Shown piece by piece: positions 5,015 through 5,708 of a stretch of 5,708 bases of DNA. The stretch lies in NCBI GenBank assembly GCA_905200435.1, contig CAJKKJ010000069.1:1-5708 (forward strand), read 5' to 3'. The translations under genes were made by a program, and so were the position numbers. The DNA is from an uncultured Bacillota bacterium. GTDB taxonomy: Bacteria; Bacillota_I; Bacilli_A; RF39; UBA660. How positions within the stretch are numbered: the stretch's first letter is position 1; every line of letters starts with the position of its first letter. The notes under the pieces were generated by a model. The model was not told the origin of the DNA, did no database searches, and worked only from the letters and a program-made list of their open reading frames with translations.

Positions 5015-5708
5015 ATACATAATCCAAGAACTATGAAGTAACTTATTAAACTAGAACCACCATATGAAATAAATGGTAGAGTTATACCTGTTATTGGGAG
5101 TAGTCCTAGTGTCATACCAATATTTTGAAGTTGCTGATATAAAAGCATGGAAACTAAGCCGATTATTATATATTTGGTGCATCCATGTTTTTTAAATGCC
5201 ATATTGACTAATTTGATATCAAAAATGGTAATTATACAAATTAATAAGAATGAACCAATAAAACCATAATTGGATGCAAAAACTGCAAATATATAATCTG
5301 TTCCTGCTTCTGGAAAATAGAGTGGAGTATTTCTGAAACCATATCCAAATAAAGAAGCTGCTCCTATTGATCCTAGTCCATTTAGTAATTGATATCCTGA
5401 TGAGTTTTTCCATGATAAAATTCGTTCAAGTCTTAATGATAGTGAAGAACCAAATATTTTTGTAAATATGTTATTGAAATAATAATATAAAACTAATAGA
5501 GAAGATATAATTATTAATAATAACAGAAAAAAATATATAAACCATTTGTAATTTATTCCTGATATAAATAAGTAACTAAACATTATTACAAAGTATATAA
5601 TTACATTGCCTGTATCTGGCTCGAGAAATGTTAAGATACTTGGAATTAGAGTAATAATAAATAATTTCATAATTAGCTTAAACTCATCTTTTATTGATGA
5701 TTTATTTT
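5011..5708 (-). CDS. FtsW/RodA/SpoVE-family peptidoglycan polymerase, C-terminal part (5' end off the window)
   Basis: The minus-strand frame is open from the right edge to TAA at 5013-5011, about 231 residues of a protein usually 370-420 long. The ATG at 5670 is internal, since coding sequence (I-K-D-E-F-K-L-I) continues upstream of it. SEDS landmarks appear in order (visible numbering): E-P-D-T-G at 29-33, three hydrophobic helices, G-Y-Q-L near 104-107, F-P-E-A-G-T-D-Y-I-F-A with the catalytic-loop Asp at 137, N-I-G at 195-197 and P-F-I-S-Y-G-G-S-S at 211-219. These multi-pass membrane proteins polymerise lipid II into glycan strands with a partner class B PBP. The usual loop reads E-A-H-T-D-F…G-E-E; here His is Gly and the two Glu are replaced. 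The chain ends right after the last helix, with no cytoplasmic tail. FtsW, RodA and SpoVE cannot be told apart from this piece. Confidence 0.88.
   Translation of the reverse strand, partial: NKSSIKDEFKLIMKLFIITLIPSILTFLEPDTGNVIIYFVIMFSYLFISGINYKWFIYFFLLLLIIISSLLVLYYYFNNIFTKIFGSSLSLRLERILSWKNSSGYQLLNGLGSIGAASLFGYGFRNTPLYFPEAGTDYIFAVFASNYGFIGSFLLICIITIFDIKLVNMAFKKHGCTKYIIIGLVSMLLYQQLQNIGMTLGLLPITGITLPFISYGGSSLISYFIVLGLCI

Noticed and set aside
5219..5413. Second minus-strand open frame inside the FtsW/RodA-family gene
   Set aside because: It is out of frame with the conserved SEDS motifs, which are all encoded in the main frame.
1..5708. Reassigned TGA (Trp) code, as in mycoplasmas
   Set aside because: Trp positions I checked in tmcAL, yceD and the FtsW-like gene are TGG, and no gene needs TGA read-through. 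All stops are TAA, which does not test TGA directly but fits a standard code.
1..5708. CRISPR arrays, insertion sequences, tRNA or rRNA genes, or attachment sites
   Set aside because: No regularly spaced repeats, transposase motifs, cloverleaf sequences or target-site duplications were seen on reading both strands.

Overview
The window comes from a very AT-rich, spore-forming low-G+C Firmicute. EzrA and the ezrA–thiI–ssp gene order point to class Bacilli rather than Clostridia. An alpha/beta-type small acid-soluble spore protein means the lineage sporulates or recently did. The extreme A+T content and the compact, divergent proteins would suit an uncultured gut Bacilli or Erysipelotrichia-like lineage, but that placement is inference. 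All eight recognisable genes end in TAA, and every Trp codon I checked is TGG, so nothing suggests a reassigned TGA.

Layout. Positions 1-871 hold the 3' half of ezrA (plus strand, cut by the window edge). Positions 872-1293 hold no intact gene: there is a hairpin touching the ezrA stop, a good intrinsic terminator (945-973), a weaker hairpin, a short frame that looks like a broken winged-helix N-terminus of the AbiEi antitoxin type (1091-1272), and the likely thiI promoter. thiI (1294-2460) and an ssp gene (2523-2720) follow on the plus strand. Two back-to-back terminators separate ssp from convergent tmcAL (2764-3843, minus). A divergent promoter region leads to a yceD/DUF177-rpmF pair (3926-4575, plus). 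A small cysteine-rich type IV prepilin-like gene (4628-5014, plus) then collides tail to tail, with a 4-base overlap, with an FtsW/RodA/SpoVE-family gene (5011-5708, minus) whose start lies beyond the right edge.

Functionally this is mostly a core-genome neighbourhood: cell division and peptidoglycan polymerisation (EzrA, FtsW/RodA family), tRNA modification (ThiI making 4-thiouridine, TmcAL making N4-acetylcytidine), ribosome assembly (DUF177 and L32) and spore DNA protection (SASP). Two blocks recall Bacillus subtilis gene order as I remember it: ezrA…nifZ–thiI–sspA, and ylbM divergent from ylbN–rpmF. The cysteine desulfurase gene that usually precedes thiI is absent, and the gene-free stretch lies where it would be.

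I found no convincing new multi-gene system. The points most worth a second look are the broken AbiEi-like fragment with its A7 run, the missing desulfurase, the cysteine-rich prepilin, the divergent catalytic-loop sequence of the FtsW/RodA homologue, and the dyad in front of ssp.
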